Source: DATBSL01 sp963729875
GTDB taxonomy: Bacteria; Acidobacteriota; Vicinamibacteria; Fen-336
Length of the DNA: 64,000 nucleotides
Assembly: GCA_963729875.1 (NCBI GenBank)
Contig: CAVSPR010000004.1
Span: 558,001-622,000 of the forward strand
Direction of reading: 5' to 3'
The notes below the pieces were generated by a model. The model was not told the origin of the DNA. It worked only from the letters and a program-made list of their open reading frames with translations, and ran no database searches. Position 1 is the first letter of the stretch; each line of letters starts with the position of its first letter. Made by a program: the position numbers and the translations under genes. Shown piece by piece: positions 8,839 through 16,926 of the stretch.

Positions 8839-9204
8839 GTGAGCACTGGTGCCTCGAAACCCCCCGCCCGCAACTCCGAAGCCCGGATGGTCGCCCTCAA
8901 CCTGTCCGCCAAGGAGCTGGTCTTCCTCCAGAAGGTGACGCGGCAGGAGTACCACTTCATCACCGACGACGAACAGCAGGCGCGCCTGCGGCTGCGGGAC
9001 AAGCTCGTGGAGGCCGCCTTCGACCAGGAGCGCGGCCGGGTGGTCCTCAACCTGACCCGGGACGAGCTGCTCTTCCTGATCAAGGTCGCGCGCGAGAACT
9101 ACTCCTTCATCGCCCGGGCGGAGAAGGAAGCCCGGCTCGCCCTCGCGGCCAAGCTGCACAAGACCGCGGAGTCGGTCTTCGGGGTGACCACCCGAGAGGA
9201 CTGA
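8839..9204 (+). CDS. Small protein built of two tandem repeats, unknown function
   Basis: I do not recognise this 121-residue protein. It starts at GTG with GGGAG upstream. After a 16-residue leader it contains the same unit twice: LNLSAKELVFLQKVTRQEYHF with a following helix, and LNLTRDELLFLIKVARENYSF with a following helix. Each unit of about 37 residues ends in an Ala/Arg-rich helix finishing with KL. There is no signal peptide or Cys. It is followed at once by selB, 7 bp downstream or overlapping depending on the true start, so the two are probably cotranscribed. The pattern suggests a pseudo-dimeric helical adaptor. The function is unknown. Confidence 0.75.
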   Translation: MSTGASKPPARNSEARMVALNLSAKELVFLQKVTRQEYHFITDDEQQARLRLRDKLVEAAFDQERGRVVLNLTRDELLFLIKVARENYSFIARAEKEARLALAAKLHKTAESVFGVTTRED

Positions 9205-9211
9205 AGCGCCA

Positions 9212-11098
9212 CTGCGCTCCTTCATCGTCGGCACCGCCGGCCACATCGACCACGGCAAGAGCGCGCTCGTGTGCGCGCTCACCGGCACCGACCCGGACCG
9301 GCTCAAGGAGGAGAAGGAGCGGGGCATCACGATCGACCTCGGCTTCGCCCACGTCGAGCTGGGGGACGGAGTGGTCGCGTCGTTCGTGGACGTCCCGGGG
9401 CACGAGCGCTTCGTGCGCCACATGCTGGCCGGGGCCCACGGCATCGACGCGGTGGCCCTGGTGGTGGCGGCCGACGAGTCGGTGATGCCCCAGACCCGGG
9501 AGCACTTCCACATCTGCCGGCTCCTCGGCGTGCCGCGCGGCCTCGTCGTCCTGACGAAGTGCGACGTGGCCGACGCCGAGGCCCAGGCGGTCGCCGAGAT
9601 GGAGGTTCGGGAGCTCGTGGCCGGCTCCTTCCTCGACGGCCGGCCCGTCGTGCGCGTCTCGGCCCGCACGGGCGCGGCGCTGCCGGCCCTGCGGGAGGCC
9701 CTGCTCGCCCTCGCCCGCGAGACGCCGCCGCGGGCCGCGGACGGCCTGCTGCGACTCCCGGTGGACCGCGTCTTCTCGATGAGGGGCTTCGGGACGGTGG
9801 TCACGGGCACGCTCGTGGCCGGCGACCTCGCCGCGGGCGAGGAGGTCGAGGCCCTGCCATCGGGACGGCGCGCCCGCGTGCGCGGCCTCCAGGTCCACGG
9901 CGAGTCGGTCGACCGGGCGTCCGCGGGGACCCGCACCGCGGTGAACCTCGCGGGGTTGGAGACGGAGGAGATCGCGCGGGGCGAGGTCCTGACCCGGCCC
10001 GGCACGCTGCGAGCGACCTCGATGGTGGACGCCGAGGTGTCGCTCCTGGCCGGGGCGCGCGCCCTCGAGGACGGGGCCCGCGTGCGGGTGCACGCGGCGA
10101 GCGCCGAGGTGCGGGCGCGGGTGCGCCTGCTCGGGATAGATCGGCTCGTGGGTGGGCAGAGCGCTCTCGCCCAGCTGCGGCTCGAGAGCCCGGCGGCCGT
10201 GGGGAGGGGCGACCACCTGGTCCTGCGCTCCTACTCGCCCGCGGAGACGATCGGCGGCGCGCTCGTCGTGGACCCCCTCCCGCCGCGCCGCCGGGCCGTG
10301 GACCGGCCCGCGGTCGAGCGGCTGCGCGATGCCACCGACCTCGTAGCCGCGGCGGAGGCGATGGCGACCGAGTCGGGCGCCGGAGGGATCGAGTCGCCCC
10401 TGCTCGCCGCGCGCCTGACCGTCCCGCTCCCCGCCCTCCTGGCGGCCCTCCCGGCTCGATCCTCCGTCGTGGTCCTCGGCCCGGACCCGGCGGTCGTCTT
10501 CTCGCGCGAGGCCCTCGTGCGCCTGGAGGAGCCGTTGCTCGCCGCTCTCGAGTCGTTCCACCGCGAGAACCCGCTCAGGGCCGGCATGCCCCGCGAGGAG
10601 CTGCGGGCGCGGGTGTTCGGGGCGGCGCCGGTGGTCGCGTTCGAGCGGGTCCTGGCCGACCTCGCGGCGGCGGGGAAGGTGCGCATCGCCCCGGACACCG
10701 TGTCGGCGGCGCGGCACGAGGTGCGCCTCTCCGCGGGGGAGGAGGAGGCGCGCCGGCTCCTCGTCGACGCCGCCCGGGCGGCCGGGCTGGCCGGCGTCGA
10801 CGTCCCGCCGCTGGCCGCCCGGGAGGGCCGGGACCCGAAGCTCCTGGAGCGCGTCGCCCGGGTGCTCGTGACCGAGGGGACGCTGGCGCGGGTGGGGGAC
10901 GATCTCCGCGTCCACCGGGAGCACCTCGAGGCGCTCAAGCTCCGCGTCCGGGAGCGGTGGGCGCCCGGGTCGAAGGTCGAGGTCGGGGCCTTCAAGGACC
11001 TGACCGGGCTCTCCCGGAAGTACGTCATCCCGCTCCTGGAGTACCTCGATCGCGAGAAGGTCACTCGGAGGGCCGGAAATGACCGCGTCGTGCTGTAG
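9212..11098 (+). CDS. selB: Selenocysteine-specific elongation factor SelB
   Basis: SelB is a GTPase that brings Sec-tRNA to in-frame UGA codons with a SECIS hairpin. G motifs are clear: GHIDHGKS (residues 10-17), the switch region KERGITIDLGF, DVPGHERFV and TKCD. Elongation-factor beta-barrel domains and C-terminal winged helices ending in DREKVTRRAGNDRVVL complete about 628 residues. The P-loop lies upstream of the first GTG (9269), so translation must start earlier. The only fitting codon is CTG at 9212, 11 nt after GAGAGGA. SelB implies selenoproteins in this organism, but selA, selC and selD are not in the window. Confidence 0.94.
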   Translation: MRSFIVGTAGHIDHGKSALVCALTGTDPDRLKEEKERGITIDLGFAHVELGDGVVASFVDVPGHERFVRHMLAGAHGIDAVALVVAADESVMPQTREHFHICRLLGVPRGLVVLTKCDVADAEAQAVAEMEVRELVAGSFLDGRPVVRVSARTGAALPALREALLALARETPPRAADGLLRLPVDRVFSMRGFGTVVTGTLVAGDLAAGEEVEALPSGRRARVRGLQVHGESVDRASAGTRTAVNLAGLETEEIARGEVLTRPGTLRATSMVDAEVSLLAGARALEDGARVRVHAASAEVRARVRLLGIDRLVGGQSALAQLRLESPAAVGRGDHLVLRSYSPAETIGGALVVDPLPPRRRAVDRPAVERLRDATDLVAAAEAMATESGAGGIESPLLAARLTVPLPALLAALPARSSVVVLGPDPAVVFSREALVRLEEPLLAALESFHRENPLRAGMPREELRARVFGAAPVVAFERVLADLAAAGKVRIAPDTVSAARHEVRLSAGEEEARRLLVDAARAAGLAGVDVPPLAAREGRDPKLLERVARVLVTEGTLARVGDDLRVHREHLEALKLRVRERWAPGSKVEVGAFKDLTGLSRKYVIPLLEYLDREKVTRRAGNDRVVL

Positions 11099-11110
11099 AA
11101 TGCCAGCGCC

Positions 11111-11491
11111 ATGACGGTCGCCAAGGACGACGAGAAGCGGCGGGCCGGCGGCGCCATCCGCGTGCCCTTCGTCCGGCGGTGCCAGCTCGACTACCCGGGT
11201 GGCCCATCGGACAGCGCGTTCATCGTGAACATCAACGTGCTCGGGGCCTACGTGGCCCACGAGGTCATGCCCGCGCTCGGCCGGACGCTGGTGTTTCGCT
11301 TCCACGTCCCGGGGAGCGAGCGCGAGGTGGTGGTGGACGGCGTCGTCGCCTGGACCAACCCGCAGCAGGAGCACCCGGTGCACAGCCTCCCGCCCGGCTT
11401 CGGAGTAGCGTTCCGCTCGCTCTCCGAGGACACGCGCGGCCGCATCGAGCAGATCGTCTTCGACTACCTCGCGCGCCAGTCGGGCGACTGA
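11111..11491 (+). CDS. PilZ-domain c-di-GMP receptor-like protein
   Basis: This single-domain protein of 126 residues matches PilZ. It has an Arg-rich start (IRVPFVRRCQL) followed by the NINVLGAYVA strand, which corresponds to the (D/N)xSxxG motif. The closing LPPGFGVAFRSLSEDTRGRIEQIV is typical of soluble PilZ proteins of deltaproteobacteria and acidobacteria. The Ser of the second motif is replaced (NINVLG), so c-di-GMP binding may be weakened. It begins 12 bp after selB and may be read through from it. Confidence 0.78.
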   Translation: MTVAKDDEKRRAGGAIRVPFVRRCQLDYPGGPSDSAFIVNINVLGAYVAHEVMPALGRTLVFRFHVPGSEREVVVDGVVAWTNPQQEHPVHSLPPGFGVAFRSLSEDTRGRIEQIVFDYLARQSGD

Positions 11492-11649
11492 GACGTCTCA
11501 GCCAGACCCGCCGGCGCCTGGCGAACCGACCGCGTTTCGTGCCGCGACTACCCATGTGACGCGGCGCACTTCCAACGACCACCACTCGGCGCGATCCTCC
11601 TGCACTTTCGGTGCATCTGCGGGGCTTTGGCGGTCCCCAGGGGGCACGC

Positions 11650-14600
11650 ATGGCGGTGTTCGATCCGCGCGGCGACGGGGTTCTCCGCGGGGCCGACGAG
11701 GCCCTCCGGCAGGCGCAGAGCCGCCGTGCGAGCGAGGTGGGCCGCGGTTCTGCGCTCGCGGGCGAGCTGCCGGCTCTCGCAGGCCCGCCCGACGCCGCCA
11801 CCACCGCCTCGGTCGCCCGTGTTCTGAGTGAAGCCGAGGGCCTGACGCCCGAGGGCCGGATCGCGTTCCTCTCCGTCGCCTCCCTCGGGAAGGCCACGGC
11901 CTCGGCGAGCGATCCCGGCGCTCCGTTGCGAAAGCAGCTGGAGACGTGCTTCCCGCCCGAGAGCGAGTCGCGCGAAGAGCTCGGGGCGGCGATCGCGCGA
12001 CAGCGGGGTGAAGAGGCGAGCGGTCCTGCGGCCGGGGCGCTTGCGGCGGAAACGATCCTGCGGGCGACGAGCGTGGAGGCCTTCGTGCGCCCGGCGCGAC
12101 CCGCGGCCGACTTCGCGAGCGACGGGATGGAGCGCGTGCGGCCGGTGTCGTTCTTCGAGACGGCCTACGGCACGCGGGCCCGGGTTCCGACGCCCTCTGC
12201 CCCTTCGCTCCCGGTGACTCCCCTCCCCGTCTCATTGCCTTCCAAGTCCTCCCTTCTCGTCCAGGCGAGGGCGGCCTTCCCGGCCGTGGCCGACTCCCTG
12301 CTGGTGACGGGCCGCGGCCTCGAGTCCGTGGCGACCCACTTCGGGTCGATGCGGTCGAAGCTCGAAGCGGCGCGGGCGAGACTGGGGGACGGCTCCGGCG
12401 AGAACCTGCGTGTCGGCTACGGCCTGCGCGAGGCCGGGGAGGCCCTCGGGGCGATCGAGAGCCACGTCGGTGCCGCCGAGACGCGCCTCGTGCGCGAGGT
12501 GGTCCCGGGGCGCCCGACGAAGCTTCTCGTGGCGGGTCTCGGGGAGGCGCAGGGCGAGCTGCGGGCCGTCGCTCCCTGGGCCGAGAAAGCCCACGGCGAG
12601 CTCACCTCCGTCGAGGGGATGGTGCAGGACGCGGACGTGCCAGGCGCGATCCGGGATGTCGGCTCCCTGGCGCAGGAGGCGCTCCTCGCCGGGCGAGAGC
12701 TTGGCGTCGTCTCGGGCCAGGTCGAGCTGCTCGCGGACGGCACGGCCTTCGAGCCGGGCGCCGAGCCGGCTGCCGCATCCGAATCGCTCCCCTCCGAGGG
12801 CGAGCCCGGGGTCGGACTGACTGAAGAAGACCTCGCCCGGATCGGGAGCGGCCTCGACCCCTCTCGCCCCGCGCCCCAGATACTGTGGACCGAGGAGTCC
12901 GTCAACACGACCTGCGAGCGGGGTCGCGCCCAGGGCGGGGTCACGGATGCCGAGGGCCACGCCCACCTCCAGCTCGCCCAGGCGCTCCTCGAAGAGGCCT
13001 CTTCCCCCGTCGAGCTCGGCCCCGCCGACGTCGCCTTCCTCCTCAAGGAAGCGGGGGTCCCCCTCGAGAAGGTGGACCCCCAGCAGCTGACGGCCGCCGC
13101 CCGCTACGCGAGCTCGGCCGCGACCCCCGAGGAGCAGGCGGATCGGCTGCGCAAGACCCTCGACAGCTTCCAGACGCTGGCCCGGGTGGGGGCGCCGAAG
13201 CTCACGCGCCAGGAGATGGTCGCCGAGCTGGGGGCGACGGCGAAGGTGCCCACGAAGGCCCTCGAGAAGCTCTCCGAGGCCGACGTCGCAAAGACGTTGC
13301 AGCAGGTGCGCTCGGCGCTGAACGGTCCTCCCGGGGAGCAGCAGATCAAGGTGGGCTCGTACACGCTGAAGCTGGCGGTGGGGTCGGGGGGGACGGTCCG
13401 CTCGAGCTCGTGCAAGAAGCCGGGGTTCTTCTCGAAGCTGGGGAGCGTCCTGAAGAAGGCGGTGCCGGTCGCTCTGACGGTGCTGAGCTTCATCCCGGCG
13501 ACGGCGGTGTTCGCGCGGGTGGCGCAGGGAGCGATCTCGCTGGTGAAGTCGATCCAGGCGAAGAGCGTCCTGGGGGCGGTGACCTCGGCGGCCTCGCTGG
13601 TGGCGGGTGGCGCGGCGGCGGTGGCGAAGCGGGCGGTGGGCGCCGCCGCCACCGTGGCGGGCAAGGCGGCCAGCATCGCCGGCACGACGGCCCAGAAGGT
13701 GGCGGACGTCGCGGGCGGGGTGTCACGGGCTCTTCAGGGGGTGTCGAGCATCCGCCAGGGGAGCGTTCTCGGAGGCCTCGCCGCGATCGGGAGCGGGGTG
13801 GCGGGAGGGATCGGGAGCTTCGCGAAGGGCGTGGGGGACGGCTTCTCTGGCCTGCAGAAGAGCCTCAACGCCGTCTCGGCGCGGCTGGCGCAGGCGGGCC
13901 AGGCGGTGTCGACGGTGGAGAGCTACCGCTCGGCGGGCCGGGCGGTGTCGGAGGCGAAGTCGGCGCTGCGGCAGGCGGAGGCGAGCGGGGACCGGGTGGC
14001 GATCGCAGCGGCGCGGGAAGGTCTCGCGCAGGCGGAGAGCGCGAAGACGAGCGCGGTGCTGGGGTCGGTCGCCTCCGCGGCGAGCCTGGCGGCGGACGTG
14101 CGGGCGGGTTACGCAAAGCAGCCGGGGGAGGCGGTGAAGACACCCGCGGCGAAGGTGACGCTCGACGTGGCGCTGCGCACGGCGTGGCGGGGGCTGAACG
14201 TCGCGCGAGGCATCCACGACCGCGACTACGCGGCGGCGGGGGTGAGTGCCCTGGGCTTCGCGGCGGTGGGCCTGCAGGCGGCGGGCAAGGAGCCTGCGAA
14301 CAAGCTCGGCTTCACCGACGCGGCGAACCTCGCGGATGCGGCCCTGGGGGCGCACCAGGCGGGCCGGGGGGAGGCCTCGGCGAACGCGGCGGTGGAGGAC
14401 GCGGAGCGCGCGCTGCGGGTGGCGCGCTACACGGGCGACCCCGCCGCGATCCGCCAGGCCGAGGCGACCCTCGCCCAGGCACGCAAGGCCGGCGAGGGTG
14501 CCCTCATGGGTGGCATCGCCGCCTCGGAGTCGCTCCTCGAGACGGCTGCGACCCTGGGCGAGAAGCGCCACGAGCTGGGTGAGGCCCGCGATCTGAGGCA

Positions 14601-15996
14601 GATCGCTTCGCAGCGGGGAGAGCAACTGCTGTCGGTGGTTCAGGATCCCCGGGCCACGACGGCCCAGAAGAAGGAGGCGCTCGCGGCTCTCCTGCGCCTC
14701 GCCGAGGCGGGCACGGCCTACGAGCAAGCGGTGGCCACCGGCGATCCGACGGCGATGCGCCTCGCGCGGGGCGATCTCGAGGCGATGAACGACTCGCTGC
14801 GGATGAACCCTCCGGGAAGCGTCCGGGTCGCCTCCCTGGGCGTGCGCGACGTCGAGCCTTTGCCGGGCCTCTCCGAATCCGCCACGACGAGCGAGCCGGC
14901 GACGGGGGCCTACCGCGTGTCCAAGGGCGACACCCTCTGGCGCCTGGCCCAGAACTACGGGATCACCGTCGACGAGCTTCTCGCCGTCAACCCCAACCTG
15001 GGGCCGGACGGGCGAATCCGGACCGGAGAAGTCATTCGCGTTCCGATGCCGGAGCGAACCGGAACAGGTCCCGGGGGCGACGAGATCGTCACGATCGTGA
15101 TTCCGCCGCCCCAGGGCTCGAGCGCGCCGCCGGCAGGTGCTCCTTCGGCCGGTGCACAGGCCCGCTCCGAAGAGGGGTGGGGTTCGTTCCTCGAGGGAGC
15201 GATCAAGGGTGATTTCAGCGACAACGACTCGTGGAGCAAGACCGCGGGACAGGTGGTCGCGGGGGTTGTGCCCTTCGCCGGACAGGCGGCGGATGCGCGT
15301 GACACGCTGGCCGCTCTCAACCAAGTGCGCGAAGGGCGTCCGGGGGGTTGGCTCAGTCTGCTTGCGGCGGGCGTTGGGTGGTTCCCGGGGGCAGGCGATG
15401 CGCTGAAGGGAGCCATCCGCGGCGGCAAGAAGGTGGCCGGTGAGGTCGCTGAGGCGACCCTCGAGCAGGGGGCCCGGCGCGCCGGCTCTGAAGCCGCGGG
15501 AGAAGTGGGTGAGCGAGCCGCTCACCGGACCTCGGATGTCGGGGCAAGCAGTACAATCGCCGCAAAGACTACCGAGATTCGTCTCGGAGACGGAGACGTT
15601 GTCTACAGAGTCGATGAGGTTGGCCGAACAATTGAAGTGGACGCCAAGATCACCGGGCCTCATCGAGGGCGAGCGAAGGGGCACAGACCAGAGCCGCCAG
15701 GTGGCCTGATACCTGGAGAGCATCGCGGGCACTTGGCGCCCGAAGGGGGAGTAGACGATCCGCGACTCGTCAACGTCTCTCAGAACATCATCTCGGAGGC
15801 GCCAAGGTCGAACCTGGGGCCCAAGAAGGTCTTCGACAATCTGCTCTCGCGCATCGCGGCACAGAATCCCGGCGCCGTCGTGCGGGGAAGACACAAGCCC
15901 CTATTCAGGTCAGGTGAGACCAGACCTCACGCGGTGGAGCACAAGATCCTCGTGGACGGCAAAGAAGTTCACACGGTGGTCATACCAAATCGATGA
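11650..15996 (+). CDS. Polymorphic toxin: helical N-region, LysM, pre-toxin domain, nuclease tip
   Basis: A 1448-residue contact-type toxin. The ATG at 11650 is preferred because AGGGGG lies just upstream. The N-terminal 600 residues are helical and Ala-rich. A hydrophobic, Ala/Val-rich stretch at about 605-685 could cross or insert into membranes. Long helical repeats follow, then a LysM domain (1088-1133, YRVSKGDTLWRLAQNYGI) and a Pro-rich linker. A pre-toxin segment (about 1176-1270) is rich in Gly and Trp. The tip (about 1305-1448) holds EHRGHL around 1357-1362 and a downstream Asn, as in the beta-beta-alpha metal (NucA/Endonuclease_NS_2-like) nucleases. No signal peptide, VgrG or Rhs repeats are visible, so the export route is unknown. 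The tip and downstream genes are less GC-rich than the body, which fits tip exchange. Confidence 0.85.
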   Translation: MAVFDPRGDGVLRGADEALRQAQSRRASEVGRGSALAGELPALAGPPDAATTASVARVLSEAEGLTPEGRIAFLSVASLGKATASASDPGAPLRKQLETCFPPESESREELGAAIARQRGEEASGPAAGALAAETILRATSVEAFVRPARPAADFASDGMERVRPVSFFETAYGTRARVPTPSAPSLPVTPLPVSLPSKSSLLVQARAAFPAVADSLLVTGRGLESVATHFGSMRSKLEAARARLGDGSGENLRVGYGLREAGEALGAIESHVGAAETRLVREVVPGRPTKLLVAGLGEAQGELRAVAPWAEKAHGELTSVEGMVQDADVPGAIRDVGSLAQEALLAGRELGVVSGQVELLADGTAFEPGAEPAAASESLPSEGEPGVGLTEEDLARIGSGLDPSRPAPQILWTEESVNTTCERGRAQGGVTDAEGHAHLQLAQALLEEASSPVELGPADVAFLLKEAGVPLEKVDPQQLTAAARYASSAATPEEQADRLRKTLDSFQTLARVGAPKLTRQEMVAELGATAKVPTKALEKLSEADVAKTLQQVRSALNGPPGEQQIKVGSYTLKLAVGSGGTVRSSSCKKPGFFSKLGSVLKKAVPVALTVLSFIPATAVFARVAQGAISLVKSIQAKSVLGAVTSAASLVAGGAAAVAKRAVGAAATVAGKAASIAGTTAQKVADVAGGVSRALQGVSSIRQGSVLGGLAAIGSGVAGGIGSFAKGVGDGFSGLQKSLNAVSARLAQAGQAVSTVESYRSAGRAVSEAKSALRQAEASGDRVAIAAAREGLAQAESAKTSAVLGSVASAASLAADVRAGYAKQPGEAVKTPAAKVTLDVALRTAWRGLNVARGIHDRDYAAAGVSALGFAAVGLQAAGKEPANKLGFTDAANLADAALGAHQAGRGEASANAAVEDAERALRVARYTGDPAAIRQAEATLAQARKAGEGALMGGIAASESLLETAATLGEKRHELGEARDLRQIASQRGEQLLSVVQDPRATTAQKKEALAALLRLAEAGTAYEQAVATGDPTAMRLARGDLEAMNDSLRMNPPGSVRVASLGVRDVEPLPGLSESATTSEPATGAYRVSKGDTLWRLAQNYGITVDELLAVNPNLGPDGRIRTGEVIRVPMPERTGTGPGGDEIVTIVIPPPQGSSAPPAGAPSAGAQARSEEGWGSFLEGAIKGDFSDNDSWSKTAGQVVAGVVPFAGQAADARDTLAALNQVREGRPGGWLSLLAAGVGWFPGAGDALKGAIRGGKKVAGEVAEATLEQGARRAGSEAAGEVGERAAHRTSDVGASSTIAAKTTEIRLGDGDVVYRVDEVGRTIEVDAKITGPHRGRAKGHRPEPPGGLIPGEHRGHLAPEGGVDDPRLVNVSQNIISEAPRSNLGPKKVFDNLLSRIAAQNPGAVVRGRHKPLFRSGETRPHAVEHKILVDGKEVHTVVIPNR
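14971..15398 (+). repeat. 428-bp perfect direct repeat, copy 1
   Basis: This stretch of the toxin gene (half LysM, linker and pre-toxin region) recurs without a mismatch at 17318-17745, 2347 bp downstream, in the same orientation. Identity starts in the middle of the LysM codons and ends at the first synonymous change after GGGGGCAGGCGA. Beyond that point the copies diverge gradually and then completely. Confidence 0.95.
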
Positions 15997-16012
15997 ACAC
16001 TAGAAGGCGAGC

Positions 16013-16339
16013 ATGGCTCTGAGCCTCCAAGAGGAAGAACGGCCCATCGACGAGGAGATCGCCAACGAACTCATCGCCTTGACGCCTGAGTCCTGGCAAT
16101 CCGCCATTCTTGAGGTGACCTACGAAGCAGACGCGGGCGGCGACGAGGGCTACTCTCACGAGATCTACAGCCCGGAGAAGCGCCGTGAGCAGGTTGAGCC
16201 CAGCGATGAACTGTTCCTAGCAACGAGGCGGCTGGCGCTTCTGTTCCAGAAGCACGGTCACCAGTGGAAGCGGGTCAAGTACACGATCGTGCGACAGGAT
16301 GATGGCACCTGGAAATGCGCGGCCGCGTTTGACTACTGA
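16013..16339 (+). CDS. YezG-like (DUF600) immunity protein
   Basis: A 108-residue acidic protein encoded 16 bp after the toxin and therefore most likely its immunity partner. Its pattern fits the YezG/DUF600 antitoxin family: an N-terminal helix EEIANELIALTPESW, beta strands, a central helix LATRRLALLFQKHG, and the closing WKRVKYTIVRQDDGTWKCAAAFDY. YezG proteins neutralise nuclease-tipped LXG toxins in Bacillus, and this one follows a nuclease tip. It probably acts in the cytoplasm by binding the tip. The ATG has AAGGCGAG upstream. Base composition is lower in GC than the surroundings. Confidence 0.72.
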   Translation: MALSLQEEERPIDEEIANELIALTPESWQSAILEVTYEADAGGDEGYSHEIYSPEKRREQVEPSDELFLATRRLALLFQKHGHQWKRVKYTIVRQDDGTWKCAAAFDY

Positions 16340-16378
16340 CCCCGCGCCCCTGCCCAACCGGTTCTGGGAGAAGTTCTG

Positions 16379-16926
16379 ATGTCCACCCAAGGGATCCCCA
16401 CCCTCCTCTCAAGGGTACGGTCGCTGGGGTCTGTCCCACGCACATACACACATCGCGGAGAGCCGACGCCCTTTGCTCTCGCGTGTGCCATCGAGCCTCC
16501 TGTCGCCTGGGATCAGCCCGCGCTCGAAGTAGCGCTGGGGGGGAACTGCCCGATGACATCCGAATCCTATGGAACGAATCAGCGGGCCTCCGCTTGTTTG
16601 AGGATCGAGAATACGGGCAGTGGGGATTGGTACTCTGGCCGCCACAGACGGCCCTGGGACGCACTCTCGCCGAACGCTCTGACCGGCCGGATGCGGACGA
16701 AGCTGGGGACCTTGTGCTCGGTGAGTTTCTCGGCGACGCCGAGCGGCTCGTGGTGCGGTGCACTCGCACGGCGGAGGACTTCGGCCACGTGTACGTGACG
16801 CTTCCGATCGACCCGAGGACTGAGTGGGAGTCGCCAGCGGGTTCGCCGGCCGAGTCCATCGCGCGTTACCTCGATGCGCAAGGAGACAAGTTCTGGGAGG
16901 CGCGGTCACCCGACAGCGCGTCTTGA
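16379..16926 (+). pseudogene. SUKH (SMI1/KNR4) immunity gene with a one-base frameshift in a G7 run
   Basis: From the ATG at 16379 (GGGAG upstream) the protein reads normally to ALEVALGG. At the run of seven G (16537-16543) the family sequence continues only in the -1 frame, as ELPDDIRILWNESAGLRLFED and on to the TGA at 16926. LPxD followed by NxxGL is the SUKH superfamily signature. SUKH proteins are immunity factors for nuclease and other toxins. One lost G, a sequencing error or -1 slippage on G_GGG_GGG would each explain the break. It follows the YezG gene and probably protects against a tip no longer present. Confidence 0.75.

Noticed and set aside
9205..11098. Selenoproteins decoded with in-frame UGA in this window
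   Set aside because: SelB made me look, but no gene here shows family sequence continuing through an in-frame TGA; interruptions are one-base frame changes instead.
11611..11649. GTG start at 11611 for the polymorphic toxin
   Set aside because: The ATG at 11650 has AGGGGG at proper spacing, and the 13 extra residues look random.
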